DNA from: Apoderus coryli
Lineage: Eukaryota > Arthropoda > Insecta > Coleoptera > Attelabidae
DNA length: 64,000 bases
Reading direction: 5' to 3'
NCBI GenBank assembly: GCA_911728435.2
Contig: OU452202.1
Coordinates: forward strand, 13,061,135-13,125,134
Made by a program: the position numbers and the translations under genes
Shown here: piece by piece, positions 14,101 through 26,100 of the stretch
How positions within the stretch are numbered: the stretch's first letter is position 1
Layout of the letters: every line of letters begins with the position of its first letter
Notes under the pieces: model-generated
What the model was told of the DNA's origin: nothing
What the model saw: only the letters and a program-made list of their open reading frames with translations
Database searches by the model: none

Positions 14101-17100
14101 TAGTAGAAAATTAACGCTCTGGAGCCACGGTTCTTCTGTTTGTCTTGTGTCTCATAAATGAAACTTTCCAAACCAAAGATAATATTCCGCTGTTATTGCT
14201 GAATCGGAAATATCGTCCATGTAATAAGCAGGCAATGAGTCCAGCATGTGGGCTTTTTCTGGAGAAGCGGCACCTGGCTGATTTTTTTTTTCAATTTTGC
14301 GAGGGACCTCCTGGATCCCCCCTGCATCAGAAACGGATCGAACAATCTCATTTATTCTTGGCATATTATGGTAAAACATTTTAAGCTGCTTAATGATAAG
14401 TAACCGAGTATGTCACAATACAGAGCATGACATTTGATATTATAAAATTGGGGTGGCTGAGGGTGAAGTGGTGGAACACAAAATTCAAGCAACAAGGGTT
14501 TTGAAGTTCCTTCTCAAAAATAAAAAAAATAAATCGACGTGTTTTTGTCAGAAATCGTGTCTACTTCAGATGAGGAGTTTTAAAATGAAAGCATTGTATA
14601 ATTCGGTATTGTTGAATTACTGAACTGTGATACAATATATGATATTTCAGATGACGTCAAAAGTAGCATTGAATATTCATCGGCGTGGTATCTTGTTTTT
14701 TTTTTGTTTGTCTTTGAAATAGTTTTTATTTTTATCATATAAGCTACATTGGGTATTACATTAAAAAACTTAATTTGCGTTTTAATAAGGAGAGCAATAC
14801 CCTCTGAAGACTTTTTATGTATTGAAAGGACTGAATTAGCATATTTTTAGATATTAGCGTATGTTTCATTGTGGAATCCATTAATTTTATAGGGGTTGGG
14901 TTTTTCGTTTTGAATAAATCTCTTAATTTTTTTAAGACATAAAGTACAAGAATCAGCAAGAATCTTAAGAGATCAACAGCCTTTTTTTATGTTATGAGAA
15001 AATGAAAAACGATAGAAAAATTCTGAAAAGAGATTCTTAAATGGGATTAAGTAAGCTCCATTTTAACGCACATTTGATTTTGTTTCCAAATTTGGAAAGT
15101 AAATGACGTCAACAACTTTTTTTTCCGAGAAACATACCTATATTTTTATATAGTCCAAAAGAGCTAATTTTTCTAAGCAACTTTTGTAAAGAAAAAAATT
15201 TGCTATCTTCATTCGTTAAAAAATTGAAAGCAAATTTGTAGGAAAAACTATTATCAAAAATTCGCAACTTTCACAACTTTTAAACAAGTAGGCTTTGGAA
15301 ACAAACTGCAATTATATCTGTCAATAATAAAACTAATGGTTGACAAATAGTTTTATCGTCATTTAATGTGTACATTTTATGTTAAATGTTTACGTATAAC
15401 GAAAAAGTTGACATGTTATTTGTCAATCCGATTGAAAACGAAGGACATTTTGGCATTAACTTTGGTGTGGTATTATTAACGGGCATTTAATTGCTCCATA
15501 CTTTTACGAAGGTGTTTTATGCAGTGAAGAATATTTGCAATTTCTTCAAGAGCAACTTTCTGTGCTTCTCGAAAATGTGTCATTGCAGTTACGAGCAAAT
15601 ATGTTTTTCCAGCATGACGAGGGCGGCGCTCCAAGCAAGAATTGCTACCACATAACTCAGAACATTTAAAGGAAAAATTAGAAATGCATGCATTGACCTC
15701 TCAAGAGAAATGTTATGTAAGGCCTCAGGAAGAGAAGTAAGGAGGAGATTATATAAGCGTTTACAACTAGGACCTGGTCACATTGAAAATTTGTTGTAGT
15801 GATTGATTTCCTATAATTAATTAGTAGTAACCTATAGTATTACTATGTTTAATTCTGTGGTAATAATAGTTACTATTAAATAATATCATCTGTTTTTATA
15901 GTGTTTAATAAGTAATTATTATTAACAACCGATGGATAATACGTATCTTCTCTCTTGACTGAATATCAAATGTTTGACTTTATATTAGAAGTTATCACCA
16001 TAGAAATCTTATATTATATATTATGTACTCTAGAATGCTAATTAAATCCAGCCGAATACCAAAAAGTGTAACGGGTATGCAGAGTTTTCACGATCTACGC
16101 ATGCTCCTCAATATCTTATTTTCAGTACAGAGCTGCCATATTTAAAACTATTTTGTCGTTCGCCTTACAGAATTTATGCGACATATCTGGTTTATAAATA
16201 AATCCATATGTTGCGTCATACGAAACTGCTTGACAAAATCAAATAATTAAATGTTATCGGTAAAATTGCATACTGTTTAGTTTTCAGCAATATGAACGAA
16301 ACATTTTTTTTCCAAATCTTACTAAATTTAGGAGATTTCGCAACAGCGTCTGTTCTCGCAAATGACGTTTCTCGTAGTGGGAATATTTCTCAGATTCGGC
16401 TTCACAACAAGTCAGATAGGTTTTATAATTGAGTTATGGTTTTATTCGTGGTATATTTTAATTGTTGATAGATATACCTATTAGTGATTAAAATTGTTTT
16501 TAATATTTGTTATTTTGGTTTTAGTTCGTTTATTTAACAAACAATGAGGTGTATAGTGTTGTGGTGTAAAAATGAAGGTCTCATTCCTGGTATTAAATAA
16601 CAGTCTGAGTTTGAATCAATAAGATACCATTAACATGATACTCATTTTTAGCTTGACAAAAAAAAGACATGATGTTTGGATGCGGGCATTGGGATCCTAG
16701 TACAGAAAATTTATGTCATGGGAATGTCATATGCAGTAAGCATTTCGCTGCAGAAGATATCGTTTGTAGAGAAGACGCCAAGAGGATCACCCTCGTACCC
16801 GATGAAGTTACCAAATTTTTGTTCAAAAGAAGAGATTATGTAAATGAGAGTGGAAGTTAAATTTTTAATCGTTTGATATCAAGACACTGTTTACTTAAAA
16901 GCAGTCTGTCAAAAATGCATGATATGTATGTCAAAAATATATTTCCTACGTTGTTTAGGTATACAAAGGTCGACTGAATTCTGTTGTAAACTGGAATATA
17001 CTTAATTATAGAATCCTCCATGAAATTGCTGAGAATAGAAGTTCTACCAACCATGTTTTGCCACAAAATACTATTGCGAGTAGTACGGATGATATGGAAG

Positions 17101-20100
17101 TGGTCATGGACACGGAAAATATTTGTGAAGTCACTGTTTCTTGCACCCCTTCTTTGAAGGCTGTAGAGAGGTAAGATGCCTAAGGTGGTTGTATAAACAA
17201 ACAAATAATATATAATAATAAAATAAATAATTAGAATGCTCATGTCCTTAAGATATTTTCCAGTATTAGAATTTTTACTTATTTCTCGTTTCTGCTTAGA
17301 TTTATTATTATTGGGTTGTACCTGTTAGAAAATAAAGTATTTAGATATTTAATGTAATTTTTTATTTCTTAGATTCGTTTATTCCATTTTTTTATTTGAA
17401 TGTTACCAAATGGTAAAATTTAATTTTAAATACCTATAACATAACAGTAATATTACATTTAATCAAAGCCGGTCCTGTTGAAAAATAAGATAAGACAGCT
17501 TTACACTTTTGGTTACATTTTTGTACTACGGGATTATCATTCTAGAGTATATATATATATATATATAATATAAGATTTCTGTGGTTATCACACGAATACT
17601 ACTTGTCAACCATTAGTTTAAGTATTGACAGATATAATTGCAGTTTGTTTCAAAACCTACTTGTGTAAAAGTTGTGACGGTTGCGAATTTTTCATATTAG
17701 TTTTTTCTACAAATTTGCTTATAATTTTTTAACGAAAGAAGATAGCACATTTTTTTCTTTACAAAAGTTGTTTAGAAAAATTAGCTCTTTTGAACTATGC
17801 AAAAATATAGGTATGTTTCTGGAAAAAAAGAGTTGATGACGTTATTTACTTCAGTTTCCAAACTTGAAAACAAAATGAAATATGGGTTGAAATGGAGCTT
17901 ACTTAATCCTATTTAAGAACGTCTTTTCCGAATTTTTCTATCGTTTTTCATTTTCTCATAACAGAGGTGGGACATCGAGTTTTGCTCACCCTGTACACAA
18001 AATTACTCAAATGAAGACCAACGGTTTTCGTACTACTAGCAAAACTACTCGTATGAGATACATGGTCGACTTTTCATAAACCATAAATAGACCTTGAACA
18101 TGTGTTCTGTACAATTTGGATACGATTTTTATGAAAGTAGTTTTTATGTTTGTTTTTAATTCTAAATAATAATCTTTGATAAATGATCTTATTTCCCTGG
18201 TTATTCTTTGTTAATTGTAATAAGAAAATACATCAAATAGATCAGAAGCTAAAATAATTTATGATTGTTATACAAGGTAGGCCAAAACTTAACCACAACT
18301 TGTGGTACACTGTTGGATTCAGAATATAAATCCCTTCAAGAATTGCACATCAGCGAATGTTTGAAAATATTTAGTTGATGAATTGATGATACTCGATCGT
18401 TATCGAAACATCTGATTTAAATTTAATAAGAACATATGCTAGACGAGAAAAATTAGTTATAGAAAAGTATCATTTATTTTAGATTGTCTTGAAATAAAAA
18501 AATAAATTTTGCATTTTGTTGAGCACGAAAATGCGTGCAAATTCCTTTGTATTCAACCAAATTTGTGTCTCTTATGGTTGCTCGCGTTGCATATTTTTCA
18601 TTTAGTTAAACACAAGTCGTTTCCAGACATCCAAGGGCGTAGCTGATGACTTTGCGATTTCGTGTAGTTTGAATACTAATCACATTGCCATGTTTTTATT
18701 GAAGACTATGTGCTTTTGGGCTAAACTTTTACCATTTGCACTTTTCAAAATCAAGACATTATTCAGTACTTTTCTCCGAGGAACCTAGGTTCTGTCGTGG
18801 AATGTACTGTATATCGAATATGGCGCGGGGTTGATTGTGTTTTAGCGGCTATACATTTTATTTTTAAAATAAAGTATATGTTGTGTAAATTTGACTAATG
18901 CCGATATGAACTTTTTCAATTTTTTATCATGGTGTTCTTGTAAACTAAGTATATGATTCAATATTGAACCCCGTAATAGTGGTAAAACATTTGATAGATT
19001 CTCGTTTATAAATCAGTTAATCTTAAAATAAATAAAGGCTTGTCAGCCTTTGTTTAATGAACGCTGGATGACAGATGATTTTTCATAATGTTTTCTTTTG
19101 TTCTGTTCATTGGGTATTAAATTTAGATATCTTTCGTTGAAAATTCTGCATGTTCGTCTTATAACTACTCTCTGGCACTCACCATGAATAAAAAATAAAT
19201 TTAATATGTCAGTAGGATCAATATTATCCATTTTTGAGACAATATTTGTTATGAATAAAACCGAATTAATATGTTGACAACAATTTAATTGCAAAATCTA
19301 ACTGACATTGACACGCGTCACTATAGAAACATAGTTTTACTTGGTTAATCTTGGCCATCATGCCCAACCAACTACAACAGGTTTTTTTTTTTTGTAGAAT
19401 CCAATAATGAAATAATACACCCATGGACAAAAATATCGAATATTTTGATAGTTAAGTTCAATGTAAATATTTCTAATTTCCTTGAATATTTTGATAGCAA
19501 AGTTCATTGCAAATATTCCTAATTTTATCGAATATTTTGATAGTTAAATTCAATATGAATATTCCCAATTTTATCCAATATTTTGATAGTTAAGTTCAAT
19601 GTAAATATGCTTAATTTTATGGAATATTTTGATATTAAAGTTCTATGTAAGTATTCCTAATTTATCGAATATTTTGAGAGTTAAGTTCAATCTAAATATT
19701 CCTAATTTTATTCAATATTTTGATAGTTAAATTCAATTCCTAATTTTATCGAATATTTTGATAGTTGTTCAATGTAAATATTCCTAATTGTGACATTTAG
19801 CATTCCTTTTTGTTTTCACAATGTTCCTTTCATAAATCTTCACTTAAGCATTTTAAAATAAACTGTTTTCCTAGTACTTACAAAGTGTCTTTACATTTTG
19901 AAATATTCGATATTTTTGTCCCATTTTAAATAAGCAGTTTGGCACCTACTTCCGATATAATCGGAAGTCGCTCAACGCCGCTGTTATTTCATCTGAGCAA
20001 AGCGTGATTAAAAATCGCTTTACTTTCCGAGATATTAATGGACGCTCAATGTGAGACACCCCTTGTATGTATTTTACATGAATTTCACTCACTAAGGAAT

Positions 20101-23100
20101 TTTCAATTTTCTAAATTTGTCGTCTATAGTCAACGCTGCCTTGGTGTTAACCATCCAAATATATCACGCGTATATTTCACCACAATTAAGTTAATTAGTT
20201 GATGATTGAAATAATAGTGGGTGCTTATCACATTTACATAACTTTAACGAGAAATTTCTGTCCCTATACGTAATTACATTTTTCCGTCAGACTTCACATT
20301 TTCTCATAATAACAATAAATTATTTGCCTACTGTTTTATATCTAATATCATGCATCCTAGCTGTACTAAATCATTTAAAATTTCATGTCACATTTATTAA
20401 GAAACACAAGCAATTAATTAGTATTCTAATGATTTTTGAAAAGCAAAAATATTCACGCTACTTTTTCAAGGTTTTAAAAATTAACGTTTGCGTATATTGT
20501 TTTATATACGTATATACATAGATAAAAAAAATCGAATTATATCTTTGACTAGTTTATGTGACAGAAATATAAAGTGATTTCCTGCTTATATGAGTACTTA
20601 CATGTGTTATTTAGTTTGTAGTTTGTATGCAATTGCATGCTCATAATCTGAGTTTTATCAAAAACTGTTAGTATTTTATTGGATTGGAGGGTGCAAAAAA
20701 TGAAGTCCTGTCAATAATCTTCTTTTTTAGGAACCGAGCATAATTCGGAGTAATCTTATTTCTTCATTGGTGGTTTAACTAGCAAAGTCACAAGACCATC
20801 TAGGGATAACACAACACGAGACCGTGAAAAATCAAGATATGACCAAGCTCAGTCTCGAATGGTCTCGTCTGGTCTCGACTTAGATTTTAAGGCGACCGTA
20901 TAGGCTTAAATTATGAGGTGTCACAGTCAAGATCGAATTACGCCTTAATTTTGAATAAAAAAAATGTTTATTTTCTGATTTCTATTTAATTATATTTGAA
21001 AATTATACAATTGTTAATAATCAAAACATATTGGAATAATAGAATAGATAATTTAGGTAGAAACTCAGATTGCACTTATCCTACATTCGACGCTGTTAAC
21101 GCTGGAGTCATTAACGCTAACTTCACAGAAGTCAATTCCAATCCAAACGTTCAACGAGAGCTGAAAATGATCTTGAAATATCGCATGCGGATTTTATTTT
21201 ATTTATTGTTTTATTTATTGTCATTACATGTCATTACCAAAAAAGGTTTACACAAGTCATATTAAATATTAAAATATTACAGTACACAACATAAAAACAT
21301 CGAAATGTATATAACTTAATCAAAACAGAAAGTCAGTGCTGAGGAATTCATCAATGGAGTAAAGCCTGGCCAATTAAGTAGTTTTTCAATCTATTTTTGA
21401 ACATTGCAAGGCTCAGTGTTTTCAAACTATCTGGCAAATGATTATACCATGTGGGACCATAATAATTCACAGAATTTCTGCTTCTACCCAACCTCATATA
21501 TTCAGGAAGAATGTCATTTTTGTTTCTGGTATTGTGGTTGTGAACTTCATCATGCCTTATGTACAGATTGTAATTATTTTTCACATACATAATTGAATTG
21601 TAGATATAGAGACACGGGAGTGTAATTATTTTACATTCTTTAAATTTAGGTCTGACATCCTCTCTAAACTTTAAATCTGTCATTATTTGCACCACTCGTC
21701 TTTGGATTGCGAATACCCGACTAGCATGACAAGAGTGTCCCCAAATTGACAAAGCATATGAAGCCACACTGTGAAAAAGGCCATAATATGCTGATTTCAA
21801 AACATTAAAAGAGACTTCACCCTTCAAGCTTCGCAACATGAACACAACCTTAGACAACTTGGCAATGGTAACCTCGACATGACCCGCCCAGGTTAGCTTT
21901 TGGTCCAAAGTGACACCCAAAAACTTTACCAGACCATCAGAAACAGCAACATATGTCTCACTTAATGTAAATATTTTAGTAGCTGTTTTATTGGCATTCA
22001 TACAGAGTTTGTTAGCTGCAAACCAGTCCGCAGCCCTCGACTGTGAATTAATCATACTTGAGGCCAGAACATTACTCGACAGTTCAACATCGATAATAGT
22101 TGAATCGTCTGCAAACAATGTCAGGTCAGAGCATGGCAGATGTAGCGGTAAATCATTTATGAAAATCAAAAACAATAGAGGTCCGAGCACCGAGCCCTGT
22201 GGGACTCCACAAGAGCTCAACAACGACTGAGAAGACTTTGACTCAAACATCGTTACGACATTCCTACCAGTGAGATAGGAACTCAGCAAACGAATCGAAT
22301 TCGCACTCATACCGTATCGCTCCAGTTTACCCAACAAGATATCGTGTGAAACGCAATCAAACGCCTTTGTTAAATCAAGAAAAGAAGCCCCCACAAGCCT
22401 TCTACTCTCAAAAGCGTTTATAACGCTATTTATAAAGTTTTCTATAGCTGAAACGGTGTTAAGTTTCGGTCTAAATTCAAAAATTTTGCCTAGAACAGGC
22501 ACTATAGAAATAGGACGATAGTTGTTCAATTCATCTGGAGATCCTTTTTTGAATAACGGTATAATTTTGCTAAATTTCAGACAACTCGGAAACATACCGG
22601 ATGAGATCGCCAAATTAAAATTTTCATCACACTATCAATGGTTATTATGAAAATTCCTTATTGCATTTCTTGAAGAACTCGCTTCATCAGTGAGTAATAT
22701 TCAACAATTTTGTGCAAAAGCCATTGACAAAATGCCATACGTCGAGGAAAATCAGAAATCAGCAAGAATAAGAGCTTGAACGCATTGGATGTGGTATGGA
22801 TATAACAAATTGTGCCAAACTTTTACTTACATTCAATACCTCAGCAACTTTTCGAGTACCTGGATTTTCTTCAACCATGTTCAGCACATCCTCTTCCAGC
22901 TCTACCGTTCTTGCTGTCTCTTTCAAAGAAATCGGTAAAGAGATATTTGAGTTAATTAAAAAAACCGTTATTTAAAAAAAACTTAACACCTTGTTTCTTG
23001 GACAAGCCGTCATTTTAAAATTAACTTTCCGATTTCAATCGCCAACGAACTCAAGCGAGACATTGACCTAGCCGATTTTTTCACCAAATTTTGTTTCGAT

Positions 23101-26100
23101 TGGTAAACAAATGCGGCCTAGAACGTGCGTCCAAATTTGCTATATCCCATATGTAAACTTTTGAACTGAGGTCATTTTTAGGATCCAGGGGTCATGAAAC
23201 CAAGGATAAATTTCGGTTGTGTCGATCTCCTGAATAGTTAGATTTTTTTTTCGAAAATCTATTAATTAGAATATTTATACAATTTGAAAAAAAAATCACA
23301 GGAAAAAACTTATTTAAAACAGGCAAATTATTTTGACACCTCTGTATTGACAAGAAAAAAAAATACATGAATGCATTTTTTACTATCAATGAAATTAAAA
23401 AAAATATCTCTAAAAATTAGGAGCCATTATAGCAATGAAAGTAACAGGTTATTTCGTATTTATAGTGATTTTCGGCAAGATGCCAAACGTGCGAGCAGAT
23501 TGTACATGATGTATACCGCATATATGCATTTTTGGCACTCATTGTTATATTATAAGAACAATAATATAAAAGGCACAAATGATATGAGTCAGAAAAATGC
23601 TGTCTCGTGCCACAGACATAAGTTTTTCAACAGTTTTGTTTTGGCAATAAAATAAAGCAAGTCTGAAAATCATTGATATTTTGTCAAGAATCCAGTTGCT
23701 TTATTTCAGCGAGGATTTTTATGACAATTATTCGCAGAATTTAAACACGTTCATACATCGTATATCATAAAACATTTTGATTGCGTTTAACGCATGATTT
23801 TGTTGAAAAATTTGGTAATATGTAAAAATTGTTTGCGAAAGTGGTGCCTGAAATATATGGAATTGTGTAACGTCAATGGATTCCTTGAGTTCGTTGTTCA
23901 ATTTCTTAAAAAGACGGTTTCAGATACACTCAGTGCTTGATCTTCCATTATATTTGCTTGACCATGCACCTGTGAGTTTTACCGAAGCAAAATCAACATG
24001 AAAAGAAAAGCGCTACATAAGGAGAGTTCCGTCACTGTTATACCAATCATACGCATGGAGCATTCAGGGATAGAGTAAGGATGTATGAGAATAGGGCGAA
24101 CAATGTTTGACTGATACAGACATGGCGGCAGCAGGTCTGATATTTTGCTGATATCTTTTAGATCAATAGCTTCCTGAGTATACGTTTAATAGAAAATTAA
24201 AGTAGACGTGTCGGTTTTTACGTGAAAATTGAAAGTCGGAAAACCTTGTGCTTTCAATGACTAACACTGAACGAGTCTTCCCCATCATATTCACAATCAA
24301 ACATTGTACGTTTCGGAATTTAAGAAAGGTTCAATCAAGACCAGGGGTCTCCAAACTACGACCCGCCAGTGCCATCAATCCGGCACGCGACAGTTGAATG
24401 AGAAAACAAAATGATGATTACTCGGTTTTATTTACTTGCAAGGTAAAACAAATGATGACGCAGAAAACTTAACTTAAGTATCTAAGCTTAAGTATTAATA
24501 TCTAACAAATACTTGAAATGAATCCCACTGAGCACAGTAAACCAAAAGGACGAATGAGATTTATTTTAAAATTTATTTTATTTTCTTTATGTGTTTTTGT
24601 GTTCATAGAATATATACTATTTAATATAATTAATCGTACATTTTATATTTTTCAATATTTTGTGATTATTTCTTTTGTACTATTTTTTGCAATTATTCGA
24701 CGTACGTTTCGGCAATTTTTTTTTACATTTTGCCGTCTTCAGGTATCTACAATGTAACAAAACACACATCATATTATTACACAATAAAGAGTTTTTGGTT
24801 TAACCTATTTACCTTAGAACCCAAAAACCCAAAGAAAATAAAATAAATTTTAAAATTGACCAAAAGGGTTCAAGAAAAAAAAACGAAACCAAAAAAATTA
24901 GATTTATGTAATTGTGATTTTCCACCGACAATAGTTTGTAGTTGTGGATCAATTTTATTTGTACCAATTATTAAAAGAGAGTTAAGATGCTCATCGGTTA
25001 ATTTAGACCTGTAAACATCCAATAAGCAATAAAAACCAAACGTTGTGTTAAATAATTTTAAAAACTCTATTAATCAAAACATCTCAGTTTTTAATTAACG
25101 AAACATGGTCAAAGGAGACTCCGTTGCCGTGTTTTACGACGTCTAGCAGCCGTCATCTGTATGGGTCTTTCAGGACGAGCTAAACAGAACCAAAGTTGTT
25201 CATACTACACAACACAAGTATTCGAAGAAATACGCTGAAGCAACTGCCGTGCCATGTCAGTGCAAGCTCGCTCAAATCGCGTTACATAAATGAGTTTTTG
25301 ATAGTTTAAAACATAGAGGTGTGATGAATCCGACGCACATAGGCCTGATTTCCAAATTGGAACAAAGGCATGCAAAAGTGTATTCGTCTTCATGAACAAT
25401 ATTTTGAAAAACCATTTTTGTTAACGAATATTTGTGTTTACTTGTTCATCTCAAAATTCCCCGTATTCAACGACTTCATCGATGTCAGTTCTCGTTCCTG
25501 CTGAAATAGATATAAACTAGTTGCTGAAACAACATTCGACTTCATGGCTACACAATACCACATTGCAAATCAATACAATGGAATCTATCGGTGGGTGGTT
25601 TGTTGGTTTATCATTGTAATGAGTCCACTTTTAACTGTTGTAACAAGGATACAAACCAGTTGTCTCCAGTCTTACTCTACAACTGCTATTCCATTATTTG
25701 ACAGCCCTCTACTCTCTATGATAAAGTGCATTGTTTAATGTTGGTTATTGTGCACAGAGTATGTTGTTTGAATAATCAGTATTTTATCTTATTGGGCGAA
25801 ACATTCTCTGTTCAAAGATAATAGCTTATACAGTTTGGACACTACATACGTGTCGGTCTCGTGTGACCGCACAAAATAAAATTGGTAACATATTTTGTCT
25901 GTGGGTGTTTTGGTCAGTGTCGTGAAATAATATTTTTCTGAAATCATTATAAGAGGAGCGTTTTGACGTTAGCAAACTGCTTGTGTACTAAGGACCAGTT
26001 ATGTCCGAAAATTTTCAAACTCGAATTTCTCGAAAACCTTTTAAGTTTTTCCAGAAAAACAAGTATGCCTTTTTTATGTAGAAAATTTTATTTTATCACA

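Larger units (their letters stand above)
11281..14596 (-). mobile_element. mariner-like element with about 200-bp TIRs, carrying a nested mariner
   Basis: TA flanks both ends. The left end CAGGGCTTTCATTTTAAAAC matches the complement of the right end, and the homology runs about 200 bp inwards on both sides. Minus-strand transposase pieces appear in the right order: an N-terminal region at about 13760-13640, then [20 protein letters not shown] at 12011-11950 (first catalytic aspartate region), then [18 protein letters not shown] and SDLTPL at about 11750-11620 (second aspartate and C-terminal motif). A complete second element (12160-13626) has inserted and split it. Confidence 0.75.
14985..17998 (+). 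mobile_element. mariner-like element with about 370-bp inverted arms, carrying a nested P-like element
   Basis: Arms at about 14988-15385 and 17598-17965 are inverted copies: for example AAATGAAAAACGATAGAAAAA at the left and its complement at the right, and GGTTGACAAATAG against CTTGTCAACC. The right outer end reads GCTCACCCTGTAC. The core holds a plus-strand transposase remnant, and a P-like element (15999-17583) sits between that remnant and the right arm. Confidence 0.68.

Noticed and set aside
16857..17243. 128-codon minus-strand frame
   Set aside because: It is antisense to the THAP remnant and has no recognisable domain.
18281..19400. Complete mariner element between 18281 and 19400
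   Set aside because: The proposed end sequences match only weakly and no catalytic region is visible between them.
21910..22230. 106-codon plus-strand frame
   Set aside because: Antisense shadow of the LINE reverse transcriptase frame.
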